Of a stretch of DNA of 64,000 nucleotides, positions 24,814 through 35,733 are shown one piece after another (within the stretch, counting starts at the first letter, position 1; each line of letters starts with the position of its first letter). Both the position numbers and the translations under genes were made by a program. Origin of the DNA: Pseudorhodoplanes sp049324435 (lineage in GTDB: Bacteria > Pseudomonadota > Alphaproteobacteria > Rhizobiales > Xanthobacteraceae). The stretch lies in assembly GCA_049324435.1 (NCBI GenBank), contig JBMOOQ010000023.1, forward strand, positions 1 through 64,000, read 5' to 3'. The notes beneath the pieces were generated by a model. That model searched no databases. It saw nothing but the letters and a program-made list of their open reading frames with translations, and was not told where the DNA came from.

Positions 24814-25614
24814 ATGCCGACCATGTTTGATGCCAAGCGCCTGCTCGACCAATTTCTCGGTGCGCCTTCCCAGGGGAACCTGCCGCAGGTCCAGGGACGC
24901 GGCGGCTTTGCCGCACCGCAAATGCCTCAGGGCGGGCTCGGCGGTATTGCCGGAGGCCTCGGCAACGTGCTCGGCGGCAATCTCGGCGGTATTGGCGGCG
25001 GCGCCGTTGCAGGCGGACTTGCGGCGTTGCTGATGGGCTCGAAGTCCGGACGCAAGATGGCCGGAACAGCACTGCAGCTCGGCGGCATGGCCGTGGTTGG
25101 CGCACTGGCCTACAAGGCCTATCGCGACTGGCAGACCGGAAAGACCGTCACGCAATCCACCGTTCCGGTGGCCGGCCCATCACCGCTTCCAGCGCCACCG
25201 GCCGACACGCCCTTTGCGCCCGCGCAGGAAGCCGAGCAGCAATCGCTCGGCCGCCATCTGCTGCGCGCGATGATCGCAGCCGCCAAGGCCGACGGCCATA
25301 TTGACGCAAAGGAGCAGGCCGCGATTTTCGCCGAGATGGACAAGTTGCCGCTCGACACCGACGACAAGGCTTTCGTGATGGACGAGCTGCGCAAGCCGCT
25401 CGATGTCGATGCGGTCGCCGGCGCGGCGCGCTGTCCGGAAGAGGCGGCGAGCATCTACACCGCATCCCTCCTCGCGATCGATATCGATAATCCCTCGGAG
25501 CGCGCCTATCTGGGCCTGCTCGCAGCACGGCTCAATCTCGACGACGCGCTGGTCAAGCACCTGCACGCCACCGTCGAAGGCGCAACGCTGCCGGCAAAAC
25601 TGCCGGCGGCATAG
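24814..25614 (+). CDS. DUF533 / TerB-like domain protein
   Basis: With the start at MPTMFDAKRLLDQFLG (AGGAG just upstream) the protein has 266 residues. A glycine-rich region (GGLGGIAGGLGNVLGGNLGG, about 40-70) includes a weakly hydrophobic segment; next comes an Ala/Pro linker, then an all-helical TerB-like domain (about 140-260; LLRAMIAAAKADGHIDAKEQ, AAIFAEMDKLPLDTDDKAFV). DUF533 proteins such as YebE are inner-membrane associated and of unknown function. It stands alone between rppH and the convergent atp operon. Confidence 0.85.
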   Translation: MPTMFDAKRLLDQFLGAPSQGNLPQVQGRGGFAAPQMPQGGLGGIAGGLGNVLGGNLGGIGGGAVAGGLAALLMGSKSGRKMAGTALQLGGMAVVGALAYKAYRDWQTGKTVTQSTVPVAGPSPLPAPPADTPFAPAQEAEQQSLGRHLLRAMIAAAKADGHIDAKEQAAIFAEMDKLPLDTDDKAFVMDELRKPLDVDAVAGAARCPEEAASIYTASLLAIDIDNPSERAYLGLLAARLNLDDALVKHLHATVEGATLPAKLPAA

Positions 25615-25615
25615 C

Positions 25616-25651
25616 CGCAAAGAAAAAGCCGGGCATCGCCGCCCGGCTTCT
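25616..25651 (-). terminator. Bidirectional intrinsic terminator between the DUF533 gene and atpC
   Basis: AAGCCGGGC (25626-25634) and GCCCGGCTT (25641-25649) form a 9-base stem with a six-base loop. On the minus strand it is followed by TTTTTCTTT and therefore serves the atp operon best; on the plus strand the trailing CTTCTT is shorter but may also stop the DUF533 transcript. Confidence 0.8.
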
Positions 25652-25677
25652 TGCATCTCCGGCGAACCGCCGCGCGC

Positions 25678-26088
25678 TCAATGCATCGCGGTGCCTTGCA
25701 GGTGATAATCCAGCGCCTTGAAGTGATCGAGCCGTGCGATCTCCTTGTCGACCGCCTCGGTCGCGCTCCCCTTCGCGATCTTCTGCTCTGCGGCCTTGAT
25801 GTGCTCAGCGAGCAGCGCGCGGTCGAACTCCGCAACCGTCGCGGCATTGTCGGCAAGGACCGTCAGACCCGATGGCGACACTTCGGCAAAACCGCCCAGA
25901 ATCACGATCCTCTCTTCGCTGCCTGCACGCCGGATCGTGAGGATACCAGGGCGCAATGTCGTGACCATCGGCGCATGGCCTGCAAGCACGCCGAAATAGC
26001 CTTCAGATCCCGGAACGTCGACCTGCTCGACTTCGCCAGAGAGCAGGATCCGTTCGGGGGAGACGAGATCGAAATGAAAGGTGGCCAT
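25678..26088 (-). CDS. atpC: ATP synthase F1 subunit epsilon
   Basis: The epsilon subunit joins the gamma shaft to the c-ring and can inhibit ATP hydrolysis. The 136-residue protein starts MATFHFDLVSPERILLSGEV and contains the beta-sandwich motif VPGSEGYFGVLAGHAPMVTTLRPG (split here only for display: VPGSEGYFGVLAGHAP, then MVTTLRPG), followed by a helical tail. It is the last gene of atpHAGDC, separated from atpD by a 98-base gap filled with a large inverted repeat. Confidence 0.97.
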   Translation of the reverse strand: MATFHFDLVSPERILLSGEVEQVDVPGSEGYFGVLAGHAPMVTTLRPGILTIRRAGSEERIVILGGFAEVSPSGLTVLADNAATVAEFDRALLAEHIKAAEQKIAKGSATEAVDKEIARLDHFKALDYHLQGTAMH

Positions 26089-26096
26089 TGTGATTT

Positions 26097-26175
26097 AGCG
26101 AATAGCGAGTAGCGAATAGCGAATGGTTTTCTGCCGTTCGAATTGCTGTCTTCTATTCGCTACTCCCTATTCGCT
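26097..26175. repeat. Large inverted repeat built from CGAATAG units inside the atp operon
   Basis: The left arm (26097-26119, AGCGAATAGCGAGTAGCGAATAG without its last bases being shown again) matches the right arm (26153-26175) at 22 of 23 positions in inverted orientation, around a 33-base loop. Each arm contains two or three copies of GAATAG/AGTAGCG units. It would form a very stable hairpin in the mRNA between atpD and atpC. It probably belongs to a dispersed repeat family. Confidence 0.8.
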
Positions 26176-26186
26176 ATTTCGCCTGA

Positions 26187-27629
<1,443 letters not shown>

Positions 27630-27654
27630 TGCTCGTCCTCGCTACAATCGTATG

Positions 27655-28530
27655 TCAGAGCGCCTCGGCGCCGGAGATGATTTCGATCAGCTCTTTCGTG
27701 ATCATCGCCTGGCGTGTGCGGTTATAGGTGATGGTTTGGCGGCGGATCATGTCGCCGGCATTTCGGGTGGCGTTGTCCATCGCGGTCATGCGCGCACCCT
27801 GTTCGGAAGCCGCGTTCTCCAGGAGCGCGCGGAACACCTGCACCGCGAGATTGCGCGGCAACAGCTCGGCGAGAATCTCGCCCTCGTCGGGTTCGTACTC
27901 GTAGGATGCATCGATGCCGTTCGAGGACTTGGCTTCGAACACAGGCGGAATGATCTGCAACGCAGTCGGAATCTGCGCGATCACCGATTTGAATCGCGAG
28001 AAGAACAGCGTTGCCACATCGAACTCGCCATTCTCGAAGCGGGTCACGATGTTCCTGGCGATCTCTTCGGCGTTCACGAAGCCGACATTCTTTACGCCGC
28101 GCAACTCGATCAGCTCGACAATCAGCTTGTCGTAGTTGCGGCGCAGCTGCTCGTAGCCCTTGCGGCCGACGCACAGGATCTTGACCTGCTTGCCTTCGCT
28201 GGTGAGCTGCGCGATCTTCTCGCGCGCCAGACGCACGATCGCCGAATTGAACGGGCCGCAAAGCCCGCGTTCGGCAGTGCAGACGACGAGAAGATGCACG
28301 TCCTGCTTGCCGGTACCGGCGAGCAGCGCGGGCGCCGAATTCAGATCGGTCACGCTGGATGCGATGTTGCCCAGCGCCTTCTCCATGCGCTCGGCGAACG
28401 GCCGCGCGGCTTCCGCGGCGGCCTGCGCGCGCCGCAGTTTGGACGCGGCCACCATCTGCATCGCCTTGGTGATCTTCTGCGTCGCCTTGGTTGCGGCGAT
28501 GCGCACGCGCATATCTTTGAGGCTGGCCAT
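27655..28530 (-). CDS. atpG: ATP synthase F1 subunit gamma
   Basis: The gamma subunit is the rotating central shaft. The 291-residue protein begins MASLKDMRVRIAATKATQKI, has the ERGLCGPFNSAIVR motif in the middle and ends with the C-terminal coil (DNATRNAGDMIRRQTITYNR, QAMITKELIEIISGAEAL). Both ends are the parts that form the coiled coil inside alpha3beta3. A palindromic repeat occupies the 159 bases between atpA and this gene. Confidence 0.98.
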   Translation of the reverse strand: MASLKDMRVRIAATKATQKITKAMQMVAASKLRRAQAAAEAARPFAERMEKALGNIASSVTDLNSAPALLAGTGKQDVHLLVVCTAERGLCGPFNSAIVRLAREKIAQLTSEGKQVKILCVGRKGYEQLRRNYDKLIVELIELRGVKNVGFVNAEEIARNIVTRFENGEFDVATLFFSRFKSVIAQIPTALQIIPPVFEAKSSNGIDASYEYEPDEGEILAELLPRNLAVQVFRALLENAASEQGARMTAMDNATRNAGDMIRRQTITYNRTRQAMITKELIEIISGAEAL

Positions 28531-28560
28531 TTCGTCTCGAACCTAAAACCTTGCTCCGGC

Positions 28561-28682
28561 CGATTTCCTCCCCCATGCGGGGAAGGATCAGAGAGCGGGG
28601 TCAGCGGCAAATGCAAGACCTGCGACTTACCCCCCCTCCCGGCGAGCTTCGCTCGCCGACCTCCCCCGCAAGGGGGAGGTTA
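28561..28682. repeat. Dispersed palindromic element between atpA and atpG
   Basis: The stretch contains CCTCCCCC/GGGGGAGG (28660-28667 and 28672-28679) and GGCGAGC/GCTCGCC around TTC (28641-28657), plus a degenerate left half (CCTCCCCCATGCGGGGAAGG near 28568). Such CCTCCCCCGCAAGGGGGAGG elements recur in intergenic regions of Hyphomicrobiales genomes (established knowledge, from memory). Here it lies inside an operon. Confidence 0.65.
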
Positions 28683-28689
28683 AGAGACA

Positions 28690-30218
<1,529 letters not shown>

Positions 30219-30219
<1 letters not shown>

Positions 30220-30779
30220 CAGCGAGCCTCTTTCATGGCGGTCTTGATCGAATTGAGTTTGGTGCGGAGCGAGGAATCGACCATGCGGCTGCCGAGCTTG
30301 ACCACAAGCCCGCCGATGATCGACGGATCGACCCGAATCTGCAGGTCCACATCCTTGCCCGTCACGGTGTTGAGCGCATCCTTGAGCGACTTCAGATGCG
30401 CCTCGGACAGCTGTTCGGCGACCGTCACGCTGGCCGTGACCTCACCCTTGTGCTTCGCCACCAGCGCGCGGAACGCCTTGACGATCTGCGGCAGCGCGAA
30501 CAGCCGGCGGTTCGACGCCACCAGCTTCACGAAGTTTCCGGCAATGCCGTCGATGCCGGCCTTCTGCAGGATCGGCGCCAGCGCCTTGACCTGCTCGTCG
30601 GCGGTGAAGACCGGGCTGCGCACCAGGCGCTTCAGGTCGTCGCTCGCGGCGATCATCTCATCGAACCGGTCGAGGTCGGCCCGGACCTTGTCGAGGACCT
30701 TGTCCTCAAGTGCGAGCTCAAACAAAGCGGTGGCGTAGCGCCCCGCAACGCCGGCAACAATCGGTTGTTCGCTTGCCAT
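30219..30779 (-). CDS. atpH: ATP synthase F1 subunit delta
   Basis: The delta subunit connects F1 to the peripheral stalk. Starting at MASEQPIVAGVAGRYATALF gives 186 residues, the family's length; the 20 codons upstream are open but unlike the family. The C-terminal region (VDPSIIGGLVVKLGSRMVDS, SLRTKLNSI) is diagnostic. It is the first gene of the atp operon, and F0 genes are elsewhere, as usual in alphaproteobacteria. Confidence 0.96.
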
Positions 30780-31201
30780 TGACCTTTTTAGCGCGCGTGC
30801 TGTCCGCAAGCCTGACGCCGTCGCCTTTGCGCGGGCCAAGCCATTGGAATTAGTAGGAAATTCCGGTTTCGCCGGACGTCACGGGAGGCCCCGGAGCCCT
30901 TGAAAAAACGTGGCGGTTGCTAACACGGCAAAGACGGCGGTGCAACATGGGGAAAGTGCGGAATCGACCCAAAAAAGGCGCCTTTTCCGGCGCCTTTCGT
31001 CGCAAGCCGGGCATGCTGTTGCCGAGAGCGGCCAAGATGCTATCTGAGGCAGCGAGGACGGCCGCCGCGACCGGCCCGGCAGGGACGGCCCTGCCCAACC
31101 GGAGACACCGGATCGCGCCCAGCGCAATTGAGCCGCCGCAAAGACGCGCATCGAAATCGCCGGCACATTTGCTATAAATCTGCCGATTCCGCCATGCGAG
31201 G
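30780..31201. other. Intergenic region between atpH and the SulP gene, with an orphan terminator
   Basis: These 422 bases lie between divergent genes and should hold both promoters. The only clear structure is the terminator-like hairpin at 30971-30997. A weak minus-strand pair TTGCAC-17-TAGCAA near 30915-30945 could be an atp promoter, but I would not rely on it. No coding frame with recognisable motifs is seen. Confidence 0.5.
30971..30997 (-). terminator. Orphan intrinsic terminator about 190 bases upstream of atpH
   Basis: AAAGGCGCC (30974-30982) and GGCGCCTTT (30989-30997) form a 9-base stem with a GGAAAA loop on the minus strand, followed by six T residues there. No minus-strand gene is seen upstream of it before the plus-strand SulP gene. 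It may be an attenuator in the atp leader, the end of a small RNA, or a relic of an older gene arrangement. On the plus strand it has only a weak T-tract. Confidence 0.65.
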
Positions 31202-32911
31202 ATGGGAATGGACGCGACCGCGCGCGCGGGCCATCGTGAGCCCACTTTTGCCGACCTCTTCACCCCCAAGCTGATCACGGTGTTTCGCGAGGGCTATGGG
31301 CTCGACGGCCTGCGCGCCGACGCACTGGCTGGGCTCACCGTCGCCATCGTCGCCCTGCCGCTGTCCATGGCGATCGCCATCGGCGCCGGCCTGAGCCCGG
31401 AGCGCGGCCTCTACGCCGCCATCGTCGGCGGCTTTGTGATTTCGCTCCTCGGCGGCAGCCGCTTCCAGATCGGCGGGCCGGCCGCAGCCTTTATCGGGCT
31501 GGTCGCGCTCACCGTGCAGCGCCACGGCTATGACGGCCTGATGCTGGCAACCCTGATGGCCGGGCTGCTGCTGCTCGTCATCGGCTTCCTGCGGCTCGGC
31601 ACCTACATTAAGTATATCCCCTATCCGGTCACGGTCGGCTTCACCGCGGGCATCGCCCTCATCATCCTGATCACCCAGATCCGCGACCTGTTCGGACTGA
31701 AACTCACGAACGAGCCGCCGGAGACCCTGCATAAGGTCGAGGCGATCTGGCACGCGCTCGGCACCGTCAATCCGGTCACGGTCGGCCTCTCGGTCTTCTC
31801 GGTCGCGGCCATCGTGATCCTGAAACGATGGCGGCCGAACTGGCCGACGCTGCTGATCGCGGTCGTCGCAGCAACGCTCATCACCTATGTCTTCGGCCTG
31901 AACGTTGAGACCATCGGCTCGCGCTTCGGCACAATCCAGTCCGGCATGCCGGCACCGGCCCTTCCCACATTCAGCATCGAGAAAATCCGGGCGGTCGCGC
32001 CGGATGCCTTCGCCATCGCCATCCTCGGCGCCATCGAATCGCTGCTCTCGGCCGTCGTTGCCGACGGCATGTCGGGACGCCGCCACCGGTCGAACAGCGA
32101 ACTGGTTGCTCAGGGCGTCGGCAATGTCGCCGCTGCGGTCAGCGGCGGCATGCCGGTGACGGGCACAATCGCGCGCACGGCCACCAATATCCGCGCCGGT
32201 GCACGCGGTCCGGTCGCCGGCATGATGCACTCGCTTTATCTCCTGGTCTTCGTGCTCGTCGCGATGCCGCTGGTCGCCTATATCCCGCTGGCCGCGCTGG
32301 CCGGCGTGCTCGTTGTCGTGGCGTGGGGCATGGCGGACAAGGCCGAGTTCGGCCTGCTGCTGCGCACCTCGGTCGCCGACGCTGTTGTGCTGCTGTCGAG
32401 CTTCCTGCTCACGGTGTTCGTCGATCTGCTGACCGGCATCGGCGTCGGCGTAATCCTCGGCTCGTTCCTGTTCATGCATCGCATGGCCGAAGCGATCGAC
32501 GTGCAGGGCGGCGCCAAGATGGTCAGCGACGACGTCGCCGACGACGAGAACGGGCGGCCCGCCTATCGCGGCCGGATGATGCCCGGCGACGTCATGGTGT
32601 ACCGCATCAGCGGCGCATTCTTCTTCGGCGCCACCGCGCGGGTGAACCTGATCCTCGATCGTGTGGTCAATCCGCCGCGCGTGTTCATCCTCGATTTCAC
32701 CGACGTGCCATTCATCGACATCACTGCGGCGGCCGCGCTCGAACGTTTCGTGCAGCGCCTGCACAAGGCGCATACCAAAGTCTATTTCGCGGGTGTGCGG
32801 CCCGACGTGCGACGCTCGTTCGGATTACCCGGCCTGCGCGGCCGTTCGGTGCGTTATGTCGCAACGGTCGAGAAGGCGCTGGAGAGCGCCGGGGGCAAGC
32901 GCGCGGCGTGA
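31202..32911 (+). CDS. SulP family anion transporter with STAS domain
   Basis: SulP proteins carry sulfate, bicarbonate, dicarboxylates or other anions, usually with Na+ or H+. The 569-residue protein has about ten to fourteen membrane segments beginning with DALAGLTVAIVALPLSMAIA, the family sequence GLSPERGLYAAIVGGFVISL and SRFQIGGPAAAFIGLV, and a cytoplasmic STAS domain in the last 120 residues (VMVYRISGAFFFGATARVNL, FIDITAAAALERFV). The substrate cannot be decided. The start may be at this ATG or two codons downstream (31208). Confidence 0.93.
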   Translation: MGMDATARAGHREPTFADLFTPKLITVFREGYGLDGLRADALAGLTVAIVALPLSMAIAIGAGLSPERGLYAAIVGGFVISLLGGSRFQIGGPAAAFIGLVALTVQRHGYDGLMLATLMAGLLLLVIGFLRLGTYIKYIPYPVTVGFTAGIALIILITQIRDLFGLKLTNEPPETLHKVEAIWHALGTVNPVTVGLSVFSVAAIVILKRWRPNWPTLLIAVVAATLITYVFGLNVETIGSRFGTIQSGMPAPALPTFSIEKIRAVAPDAFAIAILGAIESLLSAVVADGMSGRRHRSNSELVAQGVGNVAAAVSGGMPVTGTIARTATNIRAGARGPVAGMMHSLYLLVFVLVAMPLVAYIPLAALAGVLVVVAWGMADKAEFGLLLRTSVADAVVLLSSFLLTVFVDLLTGIGVGVILGSFLFMHRMAEAIDVQGGAKMVSDDVADDENGRPAYRGRMMPGDVMVYRISGAFFFGATARVNLILDRVVNPPRVFILDFTDVPFIDITAAAALERFVQRLHKAHTKVYFAGVRPDVRRSFGLPGLRGRSVRYVATVEKALESAGGKRAA

Positions 32912-32969
32912 TGCCGGATGCCGTCGGGCTTACGCAGGCGGTTGCCCCCCGACTTGTTCGCCATGCCGT

Positions 32970-33917
32970 TCACCGCCCCGCATCGGCGCTGCTGCGCGGC
33001 ACCAGCAGAGCGGTGCCCGGCGCCGGCGGTTCTGCAGCATTGACGTTATTGATGCTCGCGATCGCCCAGGCCGGCGCATTCATCCGCGCAGCGAAAGCCT
33101 CCAGCGTCTCGCCTGCGCCAAGTCTCTCGCGCACCGCGCTGTCCCACAGCACGATCGGTACGCCCGGCGGCACGACGTAGCGCATGGTCAGCGGCACGAC
33201 ATAATCCGCGGGCGCCGCGCCGCGCGTGTCCCTGCGAACACGCGACGCTGCGGGTGGCGGCTGCGCCGGGCCGCGCAGCACTGCTACGATCTTGTCGGCG
33301 ACCAGCGCATGGATGACCGGCGACTTGTCGAGCGTGATATGGATGATCTCGCGCCGCTCGCGCAGATCGACATTGACGATGCGGCCGCGAAAGCCGCTCG
33401 CCGCACGCGCCTCGCCGCCGCCGATCAGGTTGGTCTTCTGATAGAGATTGATGAAAAGATCGACATTGCCGGGCACGCGGCCTGCGATCGGCGTCGGATC
33501 GAAGCCGAACATGATCGCGACCGGAATGTTCGACGCGCGCAGCCTTTCCGCAATCGCAATCGCGACATCGGCGCCGGACGAATGCCCGATTAGCACGATC
33601 GGCGCCGGCGCGCGCCGGTATGTCTCGACGATCTCGCCGGCGAGATTGCCGGGCGCATACATGCTGTGCACGCTCGCCTCGATGCCGCGCTCCCTGATGC
33701 GCGCCGCAAGATCGTAGAAGCCGAGCGAGAACACCTCGCCGGCCAGGCCGCGCAGGAGATAAACGTGGCCCTGCACGCTGCCCGCTGGCGCGCGCGGCAC
33801 AGCGGTGGCGTTCTGGTCTATGACCGCGCTGCTGCATCCGGCGAGCAGGGCGAGCACAAGAGCGAGGATCGCGGCGGCCACCGGACGGAGGGCCGGTCTC
33901 GGGATGAGAGATGACAT
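32970..33917 (-). CDS. Lipoprotein with alpha/beta-hydrolase fold and LysM-like C-terminus
   Basis: Starting at MSSLIPRPALRPVAAAILAL gives 315 residues with a lipoprotein signal (LALLAGCSS, lipobox LAGC). The body resembles an alpha/beta hydrolase: GHVYLLRGLAGEVFSLGFYD, then the nucleophile elbow VLIGHSSGADVAIAIAE (GHSSG) and FGFDPTPIAG. The last 45 residues (LGAGETLEAFAARMNAPAWA, INNVNAAEPPAPGTALLVP) look like a LysM peptidoglycan-binding module. A lipid-anchored esterase or lipase tied to the cell wall is a reasonable guess; no substrate is suggested. It is convergent with the SulP gene. Confidence 0.8.
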   Translation of the reverse strand: MSSLIPRPALRPVAAAILALVLALLAGCSSAVIDQNATAVPRAPAGSVQGHVYLLRGLAGEVFSLGFYDLAARIRERGIEASVHSMYAPGNLAGEIVETYRRAPAPIVLIGHSSGADVAIAIAERLRASNIPVAIMFGFDPTPIAGRVPGNVDLFINLYQKTNLIGGGEARAASGFRGRIVNVDLRERREIIHITLDKSPVIHALVADKIVAVLRGPAQPPPAASRVRRDTRGAAPADYVVPLTMRYVVPPGVPIVLWDSAVRERLGAGETLEAFAARMNAPAWAIASINNVNAAEPPAPGTALLVPRSSADAGR

Positions 33918-34043
33918 CGGGACGCCGGCCATCCGCGATTGTGGTGAGGTGCGGAACCTGTAACCGCCCTGTTTCTATCCGAATTCGGCCGCAGCCGACA
34001 GGCTCGGACGAATATCGGCCATGGAACCATGCAAGGATGGCTC

Positions 34044-34559
34044 ATGCGCCGAATCCTCATCATCGCCCTGATCGCCGCCACCATTGCGCCCGGCGGCAGC
34101 GCCTCGCGCGCGCAGACCGCGTCCGTCGGGGATGCGTCCATCGCCGACGCAGAGGCCGCCTATCGCAGCGGCGATTCCGGCCGCGCCATGGCCATCGCGC
34201 GCGCGGGCGCCGAACAATTCGACCCGCAGGCACAGGCGCTGCTGGCGTTCTATCTCTTCACGAAGGTTCCGCCGGATACCGCCGAGGCCATCGCATGGTG
34301 GAAGCGCGCCGCGGCGCAGGGCCATGCCGAAGCGCAGTTCATGCTGGCGACGCAGTATCTCTACGGCCTCGCGATCCCGGCGGATGCCAGCGCGGCCTAC
34401 ACCTGGGCGCTGATCGCATCGCAAAGCGCGCAGTTGAGCGAGTCCGCACGCAACGAAGTGCTGAAGCTGATGGCGGAGATCCGCGGACGTCTGACACCGG
34501 CGGAGATCAAGGCCGCGCAGGAAGCCGCGATGGGCTTTCGGGCGAAGGGGGAGAGGTGA
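34044..34559 (+). CDS. Sel1-repeat (TPR-like) exported protein
   Basis: With the start MRRILIIALIAATIAPGG (AAGGA six bases before the ATG at 34044) the protein has 171 residues and a signal peptide ending near ASRAQT. Two or three helical repeats follow: AEAAYRSGDSGRAMAIARAG, DTAEAIAWWKRAAAQGHAEA and QFMLATQYLYGLAIPADASA, the middle ones matching Sel1 repeats (WWKRAAAQGHAEAQ). A C-terminal helix with LTPAEIKAAQEAAMGF is also common in such proteins. They mediate protein contacts in the envelope. The partner is unknown. Confidence 0.85.
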   Translation: MRRILIIALIAATIAPGGSASRAQTASVGDASIADAEAAYRSGDSGRAMAIARAGAEQFDPQAQALLAFYLFTKVPPDTAEAIAWWKRAAAQGHAEAQFMLATQYLYGLAIPADASAAYTWALIASQSAQLSESARNEVLKLMAEIRGRLTPAEIKAAQEAAMGFRAKGER

Positions 34560-34584
34560 TCGGGACCACAGAGCCAGCTTCGCT

Positions 34585-34800
34585 CTACTCCGCCGCCCGA
34601 ATCGGCGGAAGCGCTACCGTTTCCACCTTGGAAAGGTCGAGCTTGTGAGAGGCACGGTCGATGTCGAACCCAACCACGTCGCCATTTGCATCAAGGTCGA
34701 CCACAAGACCCTCGACAATCTCGCGCGTCTGCGTGCTGTGAGCTGATTTCAGCTCGAAATAGAGACTGTCCGTCTCTGGATAGTAATGCAGTTTCATCAT
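34585..34800 (-). CDS. DUF2283 domain protein
   Basis: The 71-residue protein (MMKLHYYPETDSLYFELKSA, IVEGLVVDLDANGDVVGFDI) matches the DUF2283 pattern of a short beta-rich fold beginning with YYPETDSLYF-type sequence. Members are widespread in gene cassettes, often beside toxin-antitoxin or mobile genes, and have no known function. It begins 15 bases after the stop codon of the Mrr-like nuclease gene and is probably cotranscribed with it, so it may belong to the same cassette. Confidence 0.88.
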   Translation of the reverse strand: MMKLHYYPETDSLYFELKSAHSTQTREIVEGLVVDLDANGDVVGFDIDRASHKLDLSKVETVALPPIRAAE

Positions 34801-34815
34801 TCGCTTTTGGCTAGA

Positions 34816-35733
34816 TTAAAAAAGATCACGAACCCGCACAAGCGCTGCTCCCGTCTCGGCAGCCCGCCTCACCTTGCGCTGCAGAACTTCGGAGAGCGAT
34901 ATCTCCCTTGCAAAAGCCTCGGCCAAATCGGCACCGTCAAGGCAAACAACTCGCTTACCTCGACCGAATGCCTGAAGTCCGACCTCCGAAAAGCCTGTAT
35001 AGCTGATGAACAAACCCCGTGCCCATGCCGCCTTTTGCTCCAATTTTCCGTGAAAAGCATGCAACTCGGCTGACCCTGTCAGTTGGTTTTGCCATTTGGC
35101 TTCAAGCAAGTAGGTTTCATGATTCACAACAAAGCTGCCATCGATTTGTTCGCCCACTAGGCGGAACGGAGCCCTTGCCTCCAGTTTGAATATGTCGAAT
35201 ACTTCTTTGAGGTACTTTTCAAATGCGTATCCGCGAGGATGAGAGTTCAATTTCCCAAGCTCGATTAAATTGTCTTGCAAGGCTCTGTACACTTGGCTGT
35301 CGTACTTTGTTGTCTCCACCATCTCTGACTTCTCAGCGACGAATGCCGGTTTCTCGCCAAGACGTTCAAGCAGCGCGTCAAAACGCGCCCGAGCATTTCC
35401 AATTTTCTCTTCCTCTTTGTTGCGGACTCGTAGCAACTCTCGATACTCCCACAATGCCTTTAAGGCTTTAACAGCAAGAGCATTGTCCACAGTGCGGAGA
35501 AAGTATCGCAGCCGCTTCCCCTTTGATCGGCCTTCAATCGAGAATTTTGGATCGTCAATATTAGCGCCTATCTCCTCTCTGAAAAACGCGGAGTACGTCC
35601 GATCTGAGAAATTCAGTACATAGCCCTCTTTAATAAAGAGGTCGTCCACCGTAATGATGTCCAGTTGGCGCAAATCACTCATCGGAGCGGCCCTAAGTTC
35701 AGAAAGTTCAGGATTAAACTCTGTGCGCGACAC
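34816..35733 (-). CDS. Restriction endonuclease-like protein (Mrr-type PD-(D/E)xK)
   Basis: A 305-residue protein whose C-terminal half carries a PD-(D/E)xK nuclease core: GYAFEKYLKEVFDIF, then DGSFVVNHETYLLEAKWQNQ with the D...ExK triad, and WARGLFISYTGFSEVGLQAF as in Mrr_cat proteins. The N-terminal half is helical and charged (YRELLRVRNKEEEKIGNARA) and may bind DNA or sense a partner. The GTG start follows the priA stop with no base between; ATG at 35682 is an alternative. The base composition is visibly lower in GC than the neighbours, a sign of transfer. Cleavage of modified DNA is a family-based guess. Confidence 0.82.
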   Translation of the reverse strand: MSRTEFNPELSELRAAPMSDLRQLDIITVDDLFIKEGYVLNFSDRTYSAFFREEIGANIDDPKFSIEGRSKGKRLRYFLRTVDNALAVKALKALWEYRELLRVRNKEEEKIGNARARFDALLERLGEKPAFVAEKSEMVETTKYDSQVYRALQDNLIELGKLNSHPRGYAFEKYLKEVFDIFKLEARAPFRLVGEQIDGSFVVNHETYLLEAKWQNQLTGSAELHAFHGKLEQKAAWARGLFISYTGFSEVGLQAFGRGKRVVCLDGADLAEAFAREISLSEVLQRKVRRAAETGAALVRVRDLF

